DNA from: Sthenelais limicola
Lineage: Eukaryota > Annelida > Polychaeta > Phyllodocida > Sigalionidae
Assembly: GCA_942159475.1 (NCBI GenBank)
Contig: OW804098.1
Coordinates: 6,052,383-6,116,382, forward strand
Direction: 5' to 3'
DNA: 64,000 nt
Numbering within the stretch: position 1 is the stretch's first letter; each line of letters begins with the position of its first letter. The position numbers and the translations under genes are program-made. The notes beneath the pieces were generated by a model. It saw nothing but the letters and a program-made list of their open reading frames with translations, was not told the origin of the DNA and did no database searches. This document shows positions 1 to 10,037 of the stretch, piece by piece.

Positions 1-702
1 CTCCGTGCACTATATAGGCCACCGTACACAATGCAACGCCAAGTGAATGTGCACATGAGTGGCTATGCCGAAGGGTCTCCACATCTCTTCCGGTCGCACT
101 TATAGCTTCTGAACTCGCCATTCATTTATTGCTTGATTCCCGTCGACTAAATCTTCGCTATCGGGCTCAAACACTATTTAAATCATTTCTACCGATTCAA
201 ATCTTTTATTTATTTCTTTTTTAAGTCCCTAGACACACGCAACACGGCATTCGAGAACCGGAAGTGTCCGATGCTTGCCGCGTTAGTAGGAAACTGCATG
301 ATACCACGACGGCTGGCGGAGTGAAGTGGGCGGGGCTTAGCGGAGAAACAGCCAATCAGAGGTGGGTATTCGCTAATGTTTACGTTCAGCCAGCCGGCGT
401 GTTTTCACAAGGTTCCGCTGCTTGCTATCCAAAGCATCGTTTTCAGTAAAATAGGAAAATCACTTCCGGTCTCATAGAAAGGCTGACGACTCGCATGGCT
501 TTGCATGATATTTTGGATGTTTTTGGATGTTTTTGGACGGAATAAAGAAGGTTTGTCTATCGTTTTTGCTCTAACATTAAGGGAATCTCATCAATTCTCT
601 TCTAAAAGCAATAATTTTCTCGGATTTTTCTGGTCGCGGTCTCTATAGCGTCAGGGAATTCGCGGGCTTTGCCCGCGAACTCCCTGACGCTATAGAGACA
701 GC
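1..702 (+). mobile_element. R1 hairpin-ended non-autonomous element, truncated copy
   Basis: This stretch is about 99% identical to 39004-39704; only a handful of substitutions are visible (near 106, 286, 371, 410). It carries no credible gene. It ends in a long hairpin whose second arm is cut short at about 700, where it meets unrelated sequence and then the 717 repeat junction. The left side runs off the window. A diverged copy on the opposite strand lies at 15840-16330. It is interpreted as a MITE-like or foldback element. Confidence 0.75.
632..699. repeat. Long perfect hairpin of R1 (truncated second arm)
   Basis: Arms 632-667 and 671-699 are inverted complements around a TTT loop, with a GC-rich centre (GCGGGCTTTGCCCGC). 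In the complete copy at 39611-39733 the second arm continues for another 30 or so bases; here it stops after CTATAGAGAC. Confidence 0.9.
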
Positions 703-774
703 CAATCAGAAACAATGTGGCAATTTTGTACCTTTAAAATGCCTATGTAATTATCACAAATTTGTGTTAACCTT

Positions 775-1497
775 CTATATCTTCCCATAAGCCCTGATTA
801 TCTGTCTTACTACCCCTTCCCTTAATGTTTCTGTCAGATGACAGCCGTCTTCATCCAATTTAAAGTACTCATTGGTATATGTGGGTTGTTTCGTCGTGAG
901 ATGGAACCTTCCCGATCTTCTCATGTGGATTAGCTGACTCAGGTATATAGTTGGCACATGGTGGTATTTGTTGTTCTCTTTTACGGCATTGTTGTATGCT
1001 ATCATCAGTTTATTTAAAATGCCCTGATCCTCTTCAATTGATACCAGCTTGCTTGACGTAAGAATTTTCTGTAGAGCTGTAGATTTGGTAGAATTATACA
1101 AGTTGTACTTTACCAGGTCGACCCCGAAGGTGGTACCAAATATTACTATCGGTGGGGCTTGGTTGTGCGGTGATATCTGTTGGATTCATTGTCTCGCCCT
1201 TTCCAGACATTCATACGTGTCCGAGGCTAACAACGTACTACAGTTATATTGCAGGCCTACCTCCTTAGTGGCCGGGTCCCTGTAAGTTATGTTGCAAATG
1301 CCGGCTGTAATACACAACACCCTCGGTTGTTCAATCATTAGACGGTGAGATGCCCTTTCTATAAGATCTGTTGTGCCTGCACCTCGACCAACAAACACAG
1401 ATGAGTCGATCTCTGGAGCCCTTGCTCTGAGTATAGGACCGAGCCCCGTCGCTCGTGAATCTCCAAGAACCATAAGATCAGTTCTATTTAAAGCCAT
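775..1497 (-). pseudogene. SGNH/GDSL-type hydrolase, copy 1, nonsense mutation
   Basis: This is the same gene as the intact frame at 41981-42703. Copy 1 has TGA at 1188-1186 where copy 2 has CGA (Arg), a CpG-type transition. The product would stop about 103 residues after the ATG at 1497, before the D-x-x-H block. Downstream sequence remains open to 775 with only two further amino-acid changes (M to L and M to T relative to copy 2). That indicates recent inactivation. The GDS block (Ser 14) and the G-x-x-N block are still upstream of the stop. The ATG at 1497 is chosen because upstream in-frame sequence has no ATG. Confidence 0.85.
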
Positions 1498-1562
1498 TTT
1501 ATAACATGTAGACAGATATCTGACTCGTCGGAAGATACAGTTAATCAATACTTAGATTGTCC

Positions 1563-3482
1563 CTATTGATGAAGAATCTTGGTTCTTATGCTGTCGAGTA
1601 TTTTCCCAAATTTATTGTCACCGGTGAATGTCCTTGACTGAAGCGGAACACGGCTGCCATTTGCTATAAGCACGCCTCGTGCTCTGCTCCCAACTCCCCA
1701 TTTTCTATCCCCTGTAATTTCGAAGAAACCACTGATATTTGGATCCAATAATTCTTTTTTCAGATCATCGTGTTGCTTAAATTTTTCCAATACTATTTCT
1801 CGGAGAACTTTTTCCTCTACGCTTTCCCAGCCGCGCATCTGCTCTGAGGTAACTGCAGAAGCCAGATTGCTACCTCTCCTCTTTGCTAGCGCGGGACTTT
1901 GGGCCCAAAAGATATGATAGGCGTGTCTGTGTAGGTTGAGATGTTTTGCTTTAGCACACTGATACACTTGCTCGGCAGATGGATAAACTTTCTGCTTATA
2001 AAGTACAGGTACAGGGTGAAAGTTGGAGAAGTAGCTATGGGAACCATGGAATCCCCGTCCTTTCTTGTCAACAGTTATATGCGATACATCGACCGGTCTG
2101 CAGCCATGTGGCAGCTTGTACAAGTCGGCCGTTGCAAATGATCTATCGCCGACTAGGATATGACCTAGAACCAACTCGGCCGGTGTGTTGTGTAGACGTA
2201 ATAATTTATAGCAGTTGGCGAGCATTTGATAATTTTTGTCCTTAGTATCTGGGGAATATCTGTTAAACCATATTTTCATCCGGGACTTCCTCCTAATATC
2301 CTTGGCCTTATTTAAGACGATCTTTTTTCTTTCGGCCGAGTCTAGCTCTACATAAATAGCTCGTGTAAGCAATCTTTTTGCTATTCCAACTCTGTATGCT
2401 ACTTTTATTTCATCAACTTTGGTTTGGGTAGCCAAATTTACCAGCTTGAGAATGAGTTCTGGTGTTTTTTCGTCCACTGGGACGAACTCCGCATCTCGAT
2501 CAATAAAACATGGGTCCGGCGAGCCTCGTTGCCACCTTTCCGGCAAGCCTTCGACCAAAAGATGTATCGAGCTGTCACTTTTCGTGTTAGGACCTGTATT
2601 CTTGGTATTATTCAGCGCATAATCTTTTAGCTTATCATCTAAAGCTTGCACTGAGTCCCCTACTCCTTTCATCTCCCTCCCAAATGATTCTATTTTCTCT
2701 AGATTTTCCGATATTGACTGACGTAGATCTAAAACCGAAGTGTTAATGTCCTCATCCAACTGTCCAATGGCGTCCATAGCAACAGTATCAACAGAACCGT
2801 TGCCCGCCATATTTTCTGTTTGAGTTATTTCAGTTTTCTCTTCGTCTAACACACCAGAAGTTGTTTCTACTTGGTCTGCACGCTTGTAATTTCTTTCTTT
2901 GACTTTCAGTCTTTTATTCATGTTACGATAATTTAATTCTGTCCAGGCTAGAGTGTTTGAAAGCTTTCGCCTCACCATGCCGAGCTTAATCTCGGTCTTG
3001 TTCAGTTCGTTGCTTAGTCTCCGATTTTCCTTCCATATATATTCTTTTTCCCCCTCTTTGCTAATTCTATTTAAGATTTCTTGAGTAATTTTGTCAATAA
3101 GCGCTTTGTTCACCTTGAGATTTGAATCCCCCTCGTCACACAATGTATCATCTGCCAGTTCTGAGGCTTCTGAAATATCATCAACTATTTCTGAGGCTTC
3201 TGAAATATTATCCACGTCGGCCGTGTCATGGCCACCGACCGGCTTGTCAGGGTCAATCTGATCTTTGACAGCCCCTATTTCTTGTTTTACAATGTTATCA
3301 TTTTGATGTATTACCTCATTTTCTGGAGATCCTGTTTTGTTTTCGATGGAGGAATCCTCTTCTATCTCTATGGAAGAGTTAAACTCAGGTGTTTGAGTTG
3401 CACTGTTTTCGACTTCATCTTCTTCGATAGGTCGCCCGCCTTTTTCCTCGACGGCCATAACATCACCATCTCTACCCGCCAT
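1563..3482 (-). CDS. Coiled-coil / ORF1p-like RNA-binding domain / NADAR fusion protein (copy 1)
   Basis: An uninterrupted frame. Numbering is from the upstream ATG at 3563 (666 aa). Residues 28-150 are acidic and low complexity, with a repeated SEASE(I/L)-type motif. Residues 155-320 are charged, coiled-coil-like. Residues 330-450 resemble the RRM plus C-terminal part of LINE-1 ORF1p (a VEGLPE start, then AYRVG, RAIYVEL, KIWFNRYSP). Residues 505-635 are a NADAR domain (YbiA/DUF1768): YFSNFHP, PSAEQVYQ, ALAKRRG and the diagnostic DRKWGVG near 619-625. NADAR proteins act on ADP-ribose-type linkages; some remove ADP-ribose from guanine in nucleic acid. I start at Met 28 (3482), which has A at -3 and G at +4; the first ATG has a weak context and would add a 27-residue hydrophobic leader. 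The protein appears identical to copy 2. Confidence 0.8.
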   Translation of the reverse strand: MAGRDGDVMAVEEKGGRPIEEDEVENSATQTPEFNSSIEIEEDSSIENKTGSPENEVIHQNDNIVKQEIGAVKDQIDPDKPVGGHDTADVDNISEASEIVDDISEASELADDTLCDEGDSNLKVNKALIDKITQEILNRISKEGEKEYIWKENRRLSNELNKTEIKLGMVRRKLSNTLAWTELNYRNMNKRLKVKERNYKRADQVETTSGVLDEEKTEITQTENMAGNGSVDTVAMDAIGQLDEDINTSVLDLRQSISENLEKIESFGREMKGVGDSVQALDDKLKDYALNNTKNTGPNTKSDSSIHLLVEGLPERWQRGSPDPCFIDRDAEFVPVDEKTPELILKLVNLATQTKVDEIKVAYRVGIAKRLLTRAIYVELDSAERKKIVLNKAKDIRRKSRMKIWFNRYSPDTKDKNYQMLANCYKLLRLHNTPAELVLGHILVGDRSFATADLYKLPHGCRPVDVSHITVDKKGRGFHGSHSYFSNFHPVPVLYKQKVYPSAEQVYQCAKAKHLNLHRHAYHIFWAQSPALAKRRGSNLASAVTSEQMRGWESVEEKVLREIVLEKFKQHDDLKKELLDPNISGFFEITGDRKWGVGSRARGVLIANGSRVPLQSRTFTGDNKFGKILDSIRTKILHQ

Positions 3483-3564
3483 CGTTGAATATATTTTCAC
3501 CAATAATTCGATGATAAGGTATATATACAATATAATTTTGGTGTATAAATATGCGATGACCATT

Positions 3565-5685
3565 AATGTCGCCGTGGTCTTTCTCTGGCTGGTCTAAATA
3601 GCTCCTTCCTTCAGAAAATACTCAGTATCATGAGCACCGTACCTAGTCCGCCATTTGGCTTCCTAGGAGTTTTCCCACCCGAATGAATCTGTGACCTATC
3701 ACACTGGTCCTTTTGCCATCTAAAATGTTAGAACACTATATCTGTAAGGCCTTAAGAGACCATATGAACCTAAATGACCTCTTACTAGCTCCCATTAAAA
3801 CCAAAGCTTAATAAAACAAAAAATAACGGAGCAACACTGCCCAGTGAGAAGTAAGTAAAGGTTAAATAAAGAACAGGCAAATTTGCTATATCATTTCAAG
3901 ATGTTTCCAGGCATATGACTTATATATGTGATTTATATATGTGATTATGTATATTAAACTTTCGATTCAATGTCTTAAAGAGACATTTAGAGAAATGTTT
4001 ATTGTGCTAAGGTTGACAGTTTATGTCCATAATTATATAAAATGCCTTCTGTGGATTAACTTGTTTAACGATTTTCGGGCTATGCTAAGGGGAATTAGGA
4101 TTAACTTCTAGGCTACCTCTACTAGGAAGGAGGGGGTTGGCATAACCCTCACACATTACGTAGAGTACATATTTGATCTCTCCCCATGGCACATAGGTTT
4201 CCCAATTTATTGTTTTATCGTGTTTGTTTGTCACACTAGTGTAGTCGCTCCATTCATCTATCTATCTATCAACTATCTATTACTGCCATGTTAATTTGTA
4301 ATACTAGTATAGTCACTGCATTAGTCCATCTATTAACTACTGCTATACCTGTTTAATAACGTAATTCCATTTTTAGAAGGAGGCTCTCGGGAAGATCTAT
4401 GGTTTCAGAGAGGAGAGGCACCCCTTTTTTGGTGTAAGAAATTGATTGATGTTATTGAAAGTCTGGAAATAAAGCATTATACATACATACATACACATTC
4501 CTTTGGAATATAAGCCTATATGCATAATCCTTTCAGTTGTAAGTACATGGTAAAGCATATTTTTATCTCAGAACTTATCTGTCAACTTTGAATACCCAAT
4601 TTCTTACCCTGAGTAAAGGGGCACCTTCAGTATCAAAGGTGTGGGTGGGGCCAGCAGGAGCTTACCCCTGTCAGACACAGTAGAATGCGGCACTAAGAAT
4701 GTACTCTTTCACAGATTTTCTTTTCTGCTTCATAAAGCTTAACAAACAGGTTGCATGATATGTTTGCTTTCCAAACAGGGATTTTAAAAATTATACTCTT
4801 AGATTGTAAATGCCCAGATCGCAGGTTAAAGAAAATACAGATTTAAAAAGAAACAATGTACTGTTGTAGTGCTGAAAGGAAGTGAACCTTGCTTAGTGGG
4901 ATGTTTGCAGTTAAAATATCTATCAAATGACAGAAATACTCAATGTCATTTATCTTTATTTAAGTATATATCATTGTGAAGAAATACTCTGGTTTTAAAT
5001 ATATTATAAAGCTGTGAAAAGAACGTTTAACTGATTTGACAGACAATGTGAGTCATTTCCTCTCAGTACACAAAACTTTTCCAGTCAGTTTCGGCAAAGT
5101 GTGTCGGGATATAAAAACAATCAAAAATATTGGTTTCAATTGATAAAAACACTCTGGCAAGCAAGAGTTGAACTCAAAATTGAAATTAGAAAGGGCAAAA
5201 GGATATTACCCACATCCACAGTGAAATGATATGAGAGAATTTGTGTATACATTTGAAAAACTTATATAATATGGTATGTAACTGATTATATCTAGTCAAA
5301 AAGACTAATATTGGAGGCTACTCGATCCTCTGGCTTTGAATGCTACTGTAATGTCTGATCGACAATCTTAAGCAACTATGGAACTCAGAATATCAATAAA
5401 CAAACCAACCAAGATCGATTGGGCCTCGCCAGCACTTACTTCTTTATTACCACACAGGAATGACTTGGTCACAAGTCAACAAATGCACACTGGCCACATG
5501 TCCTTCATGAATAAAAACATATGCAGAGACAAGGTATATAGATATATAACATATACATGGCAATACAAGGTTTATACAGATTACATACAGAATAAAATGT
5601 TAAAATATCAAGACACAAATCAGTACAACCTCTCACGGTCATTAGACGCGATTTGATCAGATTCTGGGAGGTACTTTCTCGCCTA
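3565..5685. other. Non-coding 5' flank of the NADAR gene
   Basis: No supported gene. It holds a likely plus-strand retroelement 3' tail (about 4061-4495, ending in AATAAAG then ACAT repeats at 4480-4495) and CTAT repeats near 4255-4280. At 5650-5665 there is a GATTCTGGGAGGT motif also seen at 38480 and 46867. The whole stretch recurs at 44771-46891. Confidence 0.6.
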
Positions 5686-7022
5686 TCAGTTTTTTCAAGT
5701 GTGCTGTTTTGCTATTTTGGGATTTAGGAATGGGGGAAAATTTAGAATACTTTGAATTTAATTTTTTGGCCTTGGATCATAATATACTGGTCTTGACATT
5801 CTGTGAAAATGTTATTCCAACAAATTCGGACCTCTGGTTGTCTTATTATGTCAGTTTTTAATTTCCTCTTTTATACAGTCACACATGAAATCCCAATTTT
5901 GTTGGAAAATATTGAAACCATTTAATTTAACTGAAGGGAATGGCTGGTAAAACCTATAATCTGTATATTTGATGCTCATATGGGCACAAATAAACATTTA
6001 TAATAATTTTCATTCCAAAATTACAGCCGAAAGTATATATTTTGGCTCCTTATATTGTGCCTAGGGAAAGGATTTCATGTGTAAAACATAATGATACATC
6101 AGTTGAACAACCTTTATGGAATAAAAATACCTTCATATGGCATTAAATCATTACAAGTGGAACCAAAATTAATTTATAATTACTTTCAACCTAAAGAGAG
6201 AGCCAGAGATATATTTTGGGCCACCCTCTGTTATGATATTGAAGGGATTTCATGCGTTACTATGTTGGAAAACACAATACTAATTTAGTTGAAGTGTCTT
6301 TCTGAAATAAGTTTGGCATCAACGTGCTTTATATCATATGAAATGGAATAACAACTAGTTTATAATGACTTTTAATAAAAAAAAAAACGGCTAAAAATAT
6401 ATTTTGGGCCACACTCTGTCATGATTATTGAAGGGAATTCATGCGTTACTATGTTGGAAAAAGACAATACTAATTTAGTTGAACAGGCTTCATGAAGTAG
6501 GAATAGCATCGACTTGCTTTAAATCATGTCAAATTGAATAACACCTAATTCAAAATGACTTTTAATCCAAAGAAACAGCTAAAGATATATTTTGGGCCAC
6601 CCTCTGTCAGAACCATTGATGGGATTTCATGCGTGATTGTATATACCCACACAATATTAATTTCGTTGAACAACCTTTATGGAATAAAAAATAGCATCAC
6701 ATTGCTTTGAATAATTACTAATGGCATCACGATTCATGCATAATTCCTTTCAACCCAAAGAGAGAGCCCAAGATATATATTTTGGGCCACCCTCTGTCAT
6801 GATTACTGAAGGGATTTCATGTGTGATTATGTTGGAAAACACAATAGTAATTTAGTTGAACAGGCTTCATGAAGTAAAAATAGCATCAACTTACTTTGAA
6901 TCATTTCAAATGGAATCGGAACATATTGATAACAATTTTCATCTCAAGGAGATATGGGGAAAAAATAATATTAGGCCACCCTATGTTGAAATCATTGATG
7001 GGATTTCATGCGTTATTGTGTA
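5686..7022 (+). mobile_element. 189-bp-repeat transposon, copy 1, right part missing
   Basis: It begins with TCAGTTTTTTCAAGTGTGCT, which is also the terminal inverted repeat at both ends of the complete copy 46892-49525. It runs into the tandem array and is broken off at 7022, where sequence changes to unrelated DNA. It carries no transposase-like frame. Confidence 0.7.
6070..7015 (+). repeat. Tandem array, ~189-bp period, with GGGATTTCATGCGTTA core
   Basis: The core or a close variant occurs near 6070, 6244, 6433, 6621, 6811 and 7000, giving spacings of about 174-190. Each unit also carries a TTTTGGGCCACCCTCTGTCATGA-type block split from the core by ~15 bp, and a TTAGTTGAAC block. Units differ by up to about a quarter of positions, but the core is nearly fixed. 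Confidence 0.9.
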
Positions 7023-7616
7023 TATAAATGCTTTCTAACCCTCACAGTGATATTGTCTTAGAATCAATTTCAGAGAGTAAGTGGTGTCAATCCAAACTTA
7101 CCAAATGAGAAGAATCGATGTCATGGCTGAGGTTTTGCTGGGTCTGACTTGGTTCGAATTCCGTTAATGTGATAACTGGGCTCGTCCGAAGAAGAGTGGG
7201 GTAGCTAGAAAGGTGGTCTCAGGTTATGTATGGGTTGCCCCTCAATTACTACACACCCCTAATACCACCTCTTGACCAATGACACTGACCCCTGTCAACC
7301 CCTCATGAATCAGGGACCGACTTTCTTGACCAATTACAGGAGTTGCCACTGTGTTACAATCTTCCCCAGCGCCCCTTCTTGAATTATAACCATGTGTTTG
7401 CTCTCCCTATGGATTAAAATAACCACAATTCATGGCACCAATTCCTTTCTTTTCTTAACTCCCCAATGTATCACTGCTTTATATCCCTTGTCTTACTCTA
7501 ATTTATATCATATTTTAGATTATTCTTCAGTGTTTTCAGTATTTGTGGCGTGCCAGCCAATGCTAATTTCACATGTCGTACATGTATTGGTTTTTTCAAT
7601 TCTTATACTAAATAAA
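7023..7616. other. No gene seen
   Basis: This joins the truncated transposon to the gypsy relic. The 3' LTR of the gypsy element would be expected here on the minus strand, but I found no matching partner near 12.6-13.2 kb. Confidence 0.5.
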
Positions 7617-8359
7617 CTATAATAAACTTTGTAACTTTTTTGCTGTATTTGGAATCTGCAACTTGTGGACCTTTGCATACACAATCGATCCCACGGTTAT
7701 TTCATGGGGTTTGGCCGTTGCATCATGGCGATCCTTCATGGCCCTTTGTTTAGTAACCAGTATCGCCTCTGGCTGTTCAGCCACACGTGTTTGTATGGTA
7801 ACAATGGTCACCAATTGTTCAAGAACCGTTTTGGACATTAATGGGTCCGTGTGCAAAGGTGCCTCGGTAGCAATCGTGGGAGCTCTTCCCATTGCCAATA
7901 CATATGGGCTTACATTTGTTGAGTACGCAGGTGAAACATTTAATGTGAATTGAATTATTGATAAGTAGAGGTCCCAATTTGTTTGTTTTTGAGTCACAAA
8001 CATCCTCAAACACCCTACAATTCCTTGGTCCGCTCTTTCGACACAGCCATTTGATTGGGGACAATAGCTTGAGGAGAAAATCTGCTTAATTCCCCATGAT
8101 TTGCACTTCTCTTTAAAGGTATTTCCGATGTAACAGCCTCCGTTATCGCTAAATAGATGCGTCGGTATTCCTACATATGCCACAACCTTTTCAAAACTTT
8201 TAGAAACTCTCTCAGCTGTAATTGCTGGAGTAGGCCATATAAATATAAATTTTGAGTAGAGGCATATGAGATGCGATCTATCAAAATGAGTCCCATGTCG
8301 GCAAAATCGATTTTGGAGTTAGCTATTGGATGGGTAAGCAGCAGGAAAGAGCTTTCCAA
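7617..8359 (-). pseudogene. Gypsy integrase catalytic-core fragment
   Basis: The frame ending at 7617 contains the second half of a retroviral-type integrase core: SDNGG, then a GI followed by S-x-YCPQSNG-x-VER, then the downstream helix region and a GS-V-AKVH-type C-terminal segment. The first part (8359-8171) is in another frame and is badly degraded, so the first catalytic Asp is not clearly placed. It is a remnant of strand-transfer enzyme with no prospect of activity. Confidence 0.8.
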
Positions 8360-8818
8360 TGATGTATAGAGCTTAATTTTAGGCCTATTAGGTATATTTC
8401 TATGGTTGCAGTGAGTATTTAAGGGACGCGGTTACTGGAGGAGCAGGAAACTGAGATACAGCCGGTCAAAGTTTGGCGAGTCACCTTCGGCGCGCCATCC
8501 TTGGTTACGGGCATTTGTTATAAAGCGATTTCTATGAAATTTGGGACACAAGTTACTAACTGCCATAGCCATAACATATACCAAATTCAGTTCATTTACT
8601 TAGTAACTTATTATTTTATCGCGCGATGAAAATTGGGTGAAATTTGGGCAAAATACATTTCTAGGAGACTTTTGTGGGATTTATGTTGGACGCGTCGTCA
8701 TGCAAAATGACCAGTTCATATGATTGGATTTTTCTCAGATTTGAGGCAGGTATTATAGACTAGTAGGGCCACAATATATAAAAAAATCAGTGCATTTCAT
8801 TTAATATTTTTTATTTTA
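8360..8818. other. Unassigned insertion between integrase and protease remnants
   Basis: It sits where gypsy RT/RNase H should be but shows no RT motif in any frame. It is AT-rich in the second half. It may be an unrelated insertion plus deletion scar. Confidence 0.5.
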
Positions 8819-8936
8819 TTACCCTGTTAACATGAGTATAATAATTTTGTACAAAATTCTTCCGTGCAGTGCTTGCAATATATACATGATAACACACATA
8901 TTCATTCTAACAAAACAAAATGTACAACAGTATTCA

Positions 8937-9080
8937 CCAGTAATAAAATCAGTAATAAAATCAGTAATAAAATCAATAAAATAGCAGTCAGCCCCTACCC
9001 CTACCCCTACCCCTCCCCCTCCCTTTACCCCTCCCTGGCCGGCGTTGCTCAACATTTCCCCTCCCCCTCCCCCTACCTCT
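8937..9080. repeat. Low-complexity block: AGTAATAAAATC repeats then CCCCTA/CCCCTC tract
   Basis: Three copies of a 12-bp AGTAATAAAATC unit are followed by CCCCTA repeats and a pyrimidine-rich tract. On the minus strand this reads GGGGTA repeated, with four consecutive G4 runs, so a G-quadruplex is possible. It lies inside the broken protease/linker frame. Confidence 0.85.
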
Positions 9081-9179
9081 CTTTGCTGGAGGAGGTGCAA
9101 CCTCCCCATCAGAAGAAGATCACTTGTGATGGCATAAATTCCTAATATTGAACCCTTTTGGATTGTTATTGTGGCCTCT

Positions 9180-9889
9180 GCCCCATTAAATATTGTTAGT
9201 GCGACATGGTTCTGCTTAAAAGGTCTTACCAGTGCATGTTTCACTAAAAAGGAAACAGGTCTGTCACGTTCTAAATTCTCTGTTATTCCTATTGTTTGTG
9301 CTAAATTCATGTGGGATGTTACTATTCCTGTGGTTGTTAATTCTGCTTTGGGCGGGACAAGGAACGTTTTTATCGCCCTAACTGGATATACCGTCGTCTT
9401 TCTGTCCTCAAAAGCTACTCTAGCCTTATGGGCGCGTAAGAAATCAACTCCTAATATCACAGGTCTGTCTAACTTTGGTAATACAAGAAATGCCTGTGTG
9501 AACTTTATATCCGCTATCCAAAATTGAATTTACACTCTCCTATAACAATGATACGCTGCTCCATCAGCGACAAACATTTTTACATTACATTTCCTTATCG
9601 AGCATGGATGTTTTACTGTTCTAAGTTTCTTAAAAAAAGATGCGCTCATGCACAACTGGGTTGCCCCTGTGTCAACAAGAGCTGGGAGATTTAATTTTCT
9701 TACTGAAATTTTGATGCAACCGTTATATATATTGGCTTCAAGTGATATTTTCCTACCTTTCCCATTGACTGCCTTCAAGGTCACGGCACAGTTATGGTCA
9801 TTGTATTTCCTTCCCTCGTCACACTCGAACAGATAACTCGGTATTATTGTCCCATCATCAATTGTTTCACTCATAATTGTTTCACCCAA
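9180..9889 (-). pseudogene. Gypsy retropepsin (aspartic protease) remnant
   Basis: The upstream frame (9889-9530) has the active-site block LPALVDTGATQLCMSASF. The downstream frame contains the second conserved block, VILGVDFLRAHKARVAF. The two are separated by a frameshift near 9525. This pair is diagnostic of retropepsins from gypsy elements. The following ~90 residues match the usual protease-RT linker and run into low-complexity DNA. Confidence 0.85.
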
Positions 9890-10037
9890 TGTGGCTTCTG
9901 TATTACTGTGGCCGTCGCCCTCACGGTTACAGCCCAGCCGTTTAAATCATGTGCTTGTTCTACTCCCTCTTCATTCCTGCTGTAGTATGGAGTTAGATCT
10001 CGTTGTCTATTGTATGGCGAAGCTGTTCTTCTCTCCC

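Larger units (their letters stand above)
717..5650 (-). mobile_element. NADAR/SGNH two-gene element, copy 1
   Basis: The minus strand encodes an ORF1p-like/NADAR fusion followed 65 nt later by an SGNH hydrolase. The shared edge at 717 would be the 3' end of this unit. In copy 2 that edge is followed, on the minus strand, by seven A residues, as expected for retrotransposed DNA; copy 1 lacks the A-run. The 5' boundary is not defined: sequence stays identical between copies into the neighbouring repeat-filled transposon at 5686. No reverse transcriptase, integrase or transposase belonging to the unit was found. It may be a 3' or accessory part of a larger LINE-like element, or a non-autonomous one. 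Confidence 0.6.
717..7022. repeat. 6.3-kb direct duplication, copy 1
   Basis: The interval matches 41923-48226 base for base apart from scattered substitutions and one- or two-base indels (for example in the A-run near 6380). The left junction is sharp at GTGGCAATTTTG in both copies; the right junction is at 7022/48226, after GCGTTATTGTG. Flanks on both sides differ, so the copies are separate genomic insertions or duplications. They are not an overlap artefact of the same locus. Confidence 0.95.

Noticed and set aside
264..449. 61-codon plus-strand frame in R1
   Set aside because: Not preserved as a frame in the other R1 copies; no domain.
3482..3563. 27-residue hydrophobic N-terminal leader on the NADAR protein
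   Set aside because: The upstream ATG has T at -3 and the segment is AT-rich UTR-like; the next ATG has an optimal context.
6070..7015. CRISPR-like regular spacing
   Set aside because: The conserved core is 16 nt in a ~189-bp unit whose remainder is also repeated; there are no unique spacers and the genome is eukaryotic.
6091..7038. Short plus-strand frames in the 189-bp array
   Set aside because: They arise from the tandem repeat and differ from unit to unit by frameshifts.
7140..7200. GGTTCGAATTCC and GGGCTCGTCCGA words resembling a tRNA T-loop and a retroviral primer-binding site
   Set aside because: They are on the strand opposite to the gypsy genes, show no paired LTR, and do not fold as a tRNA.
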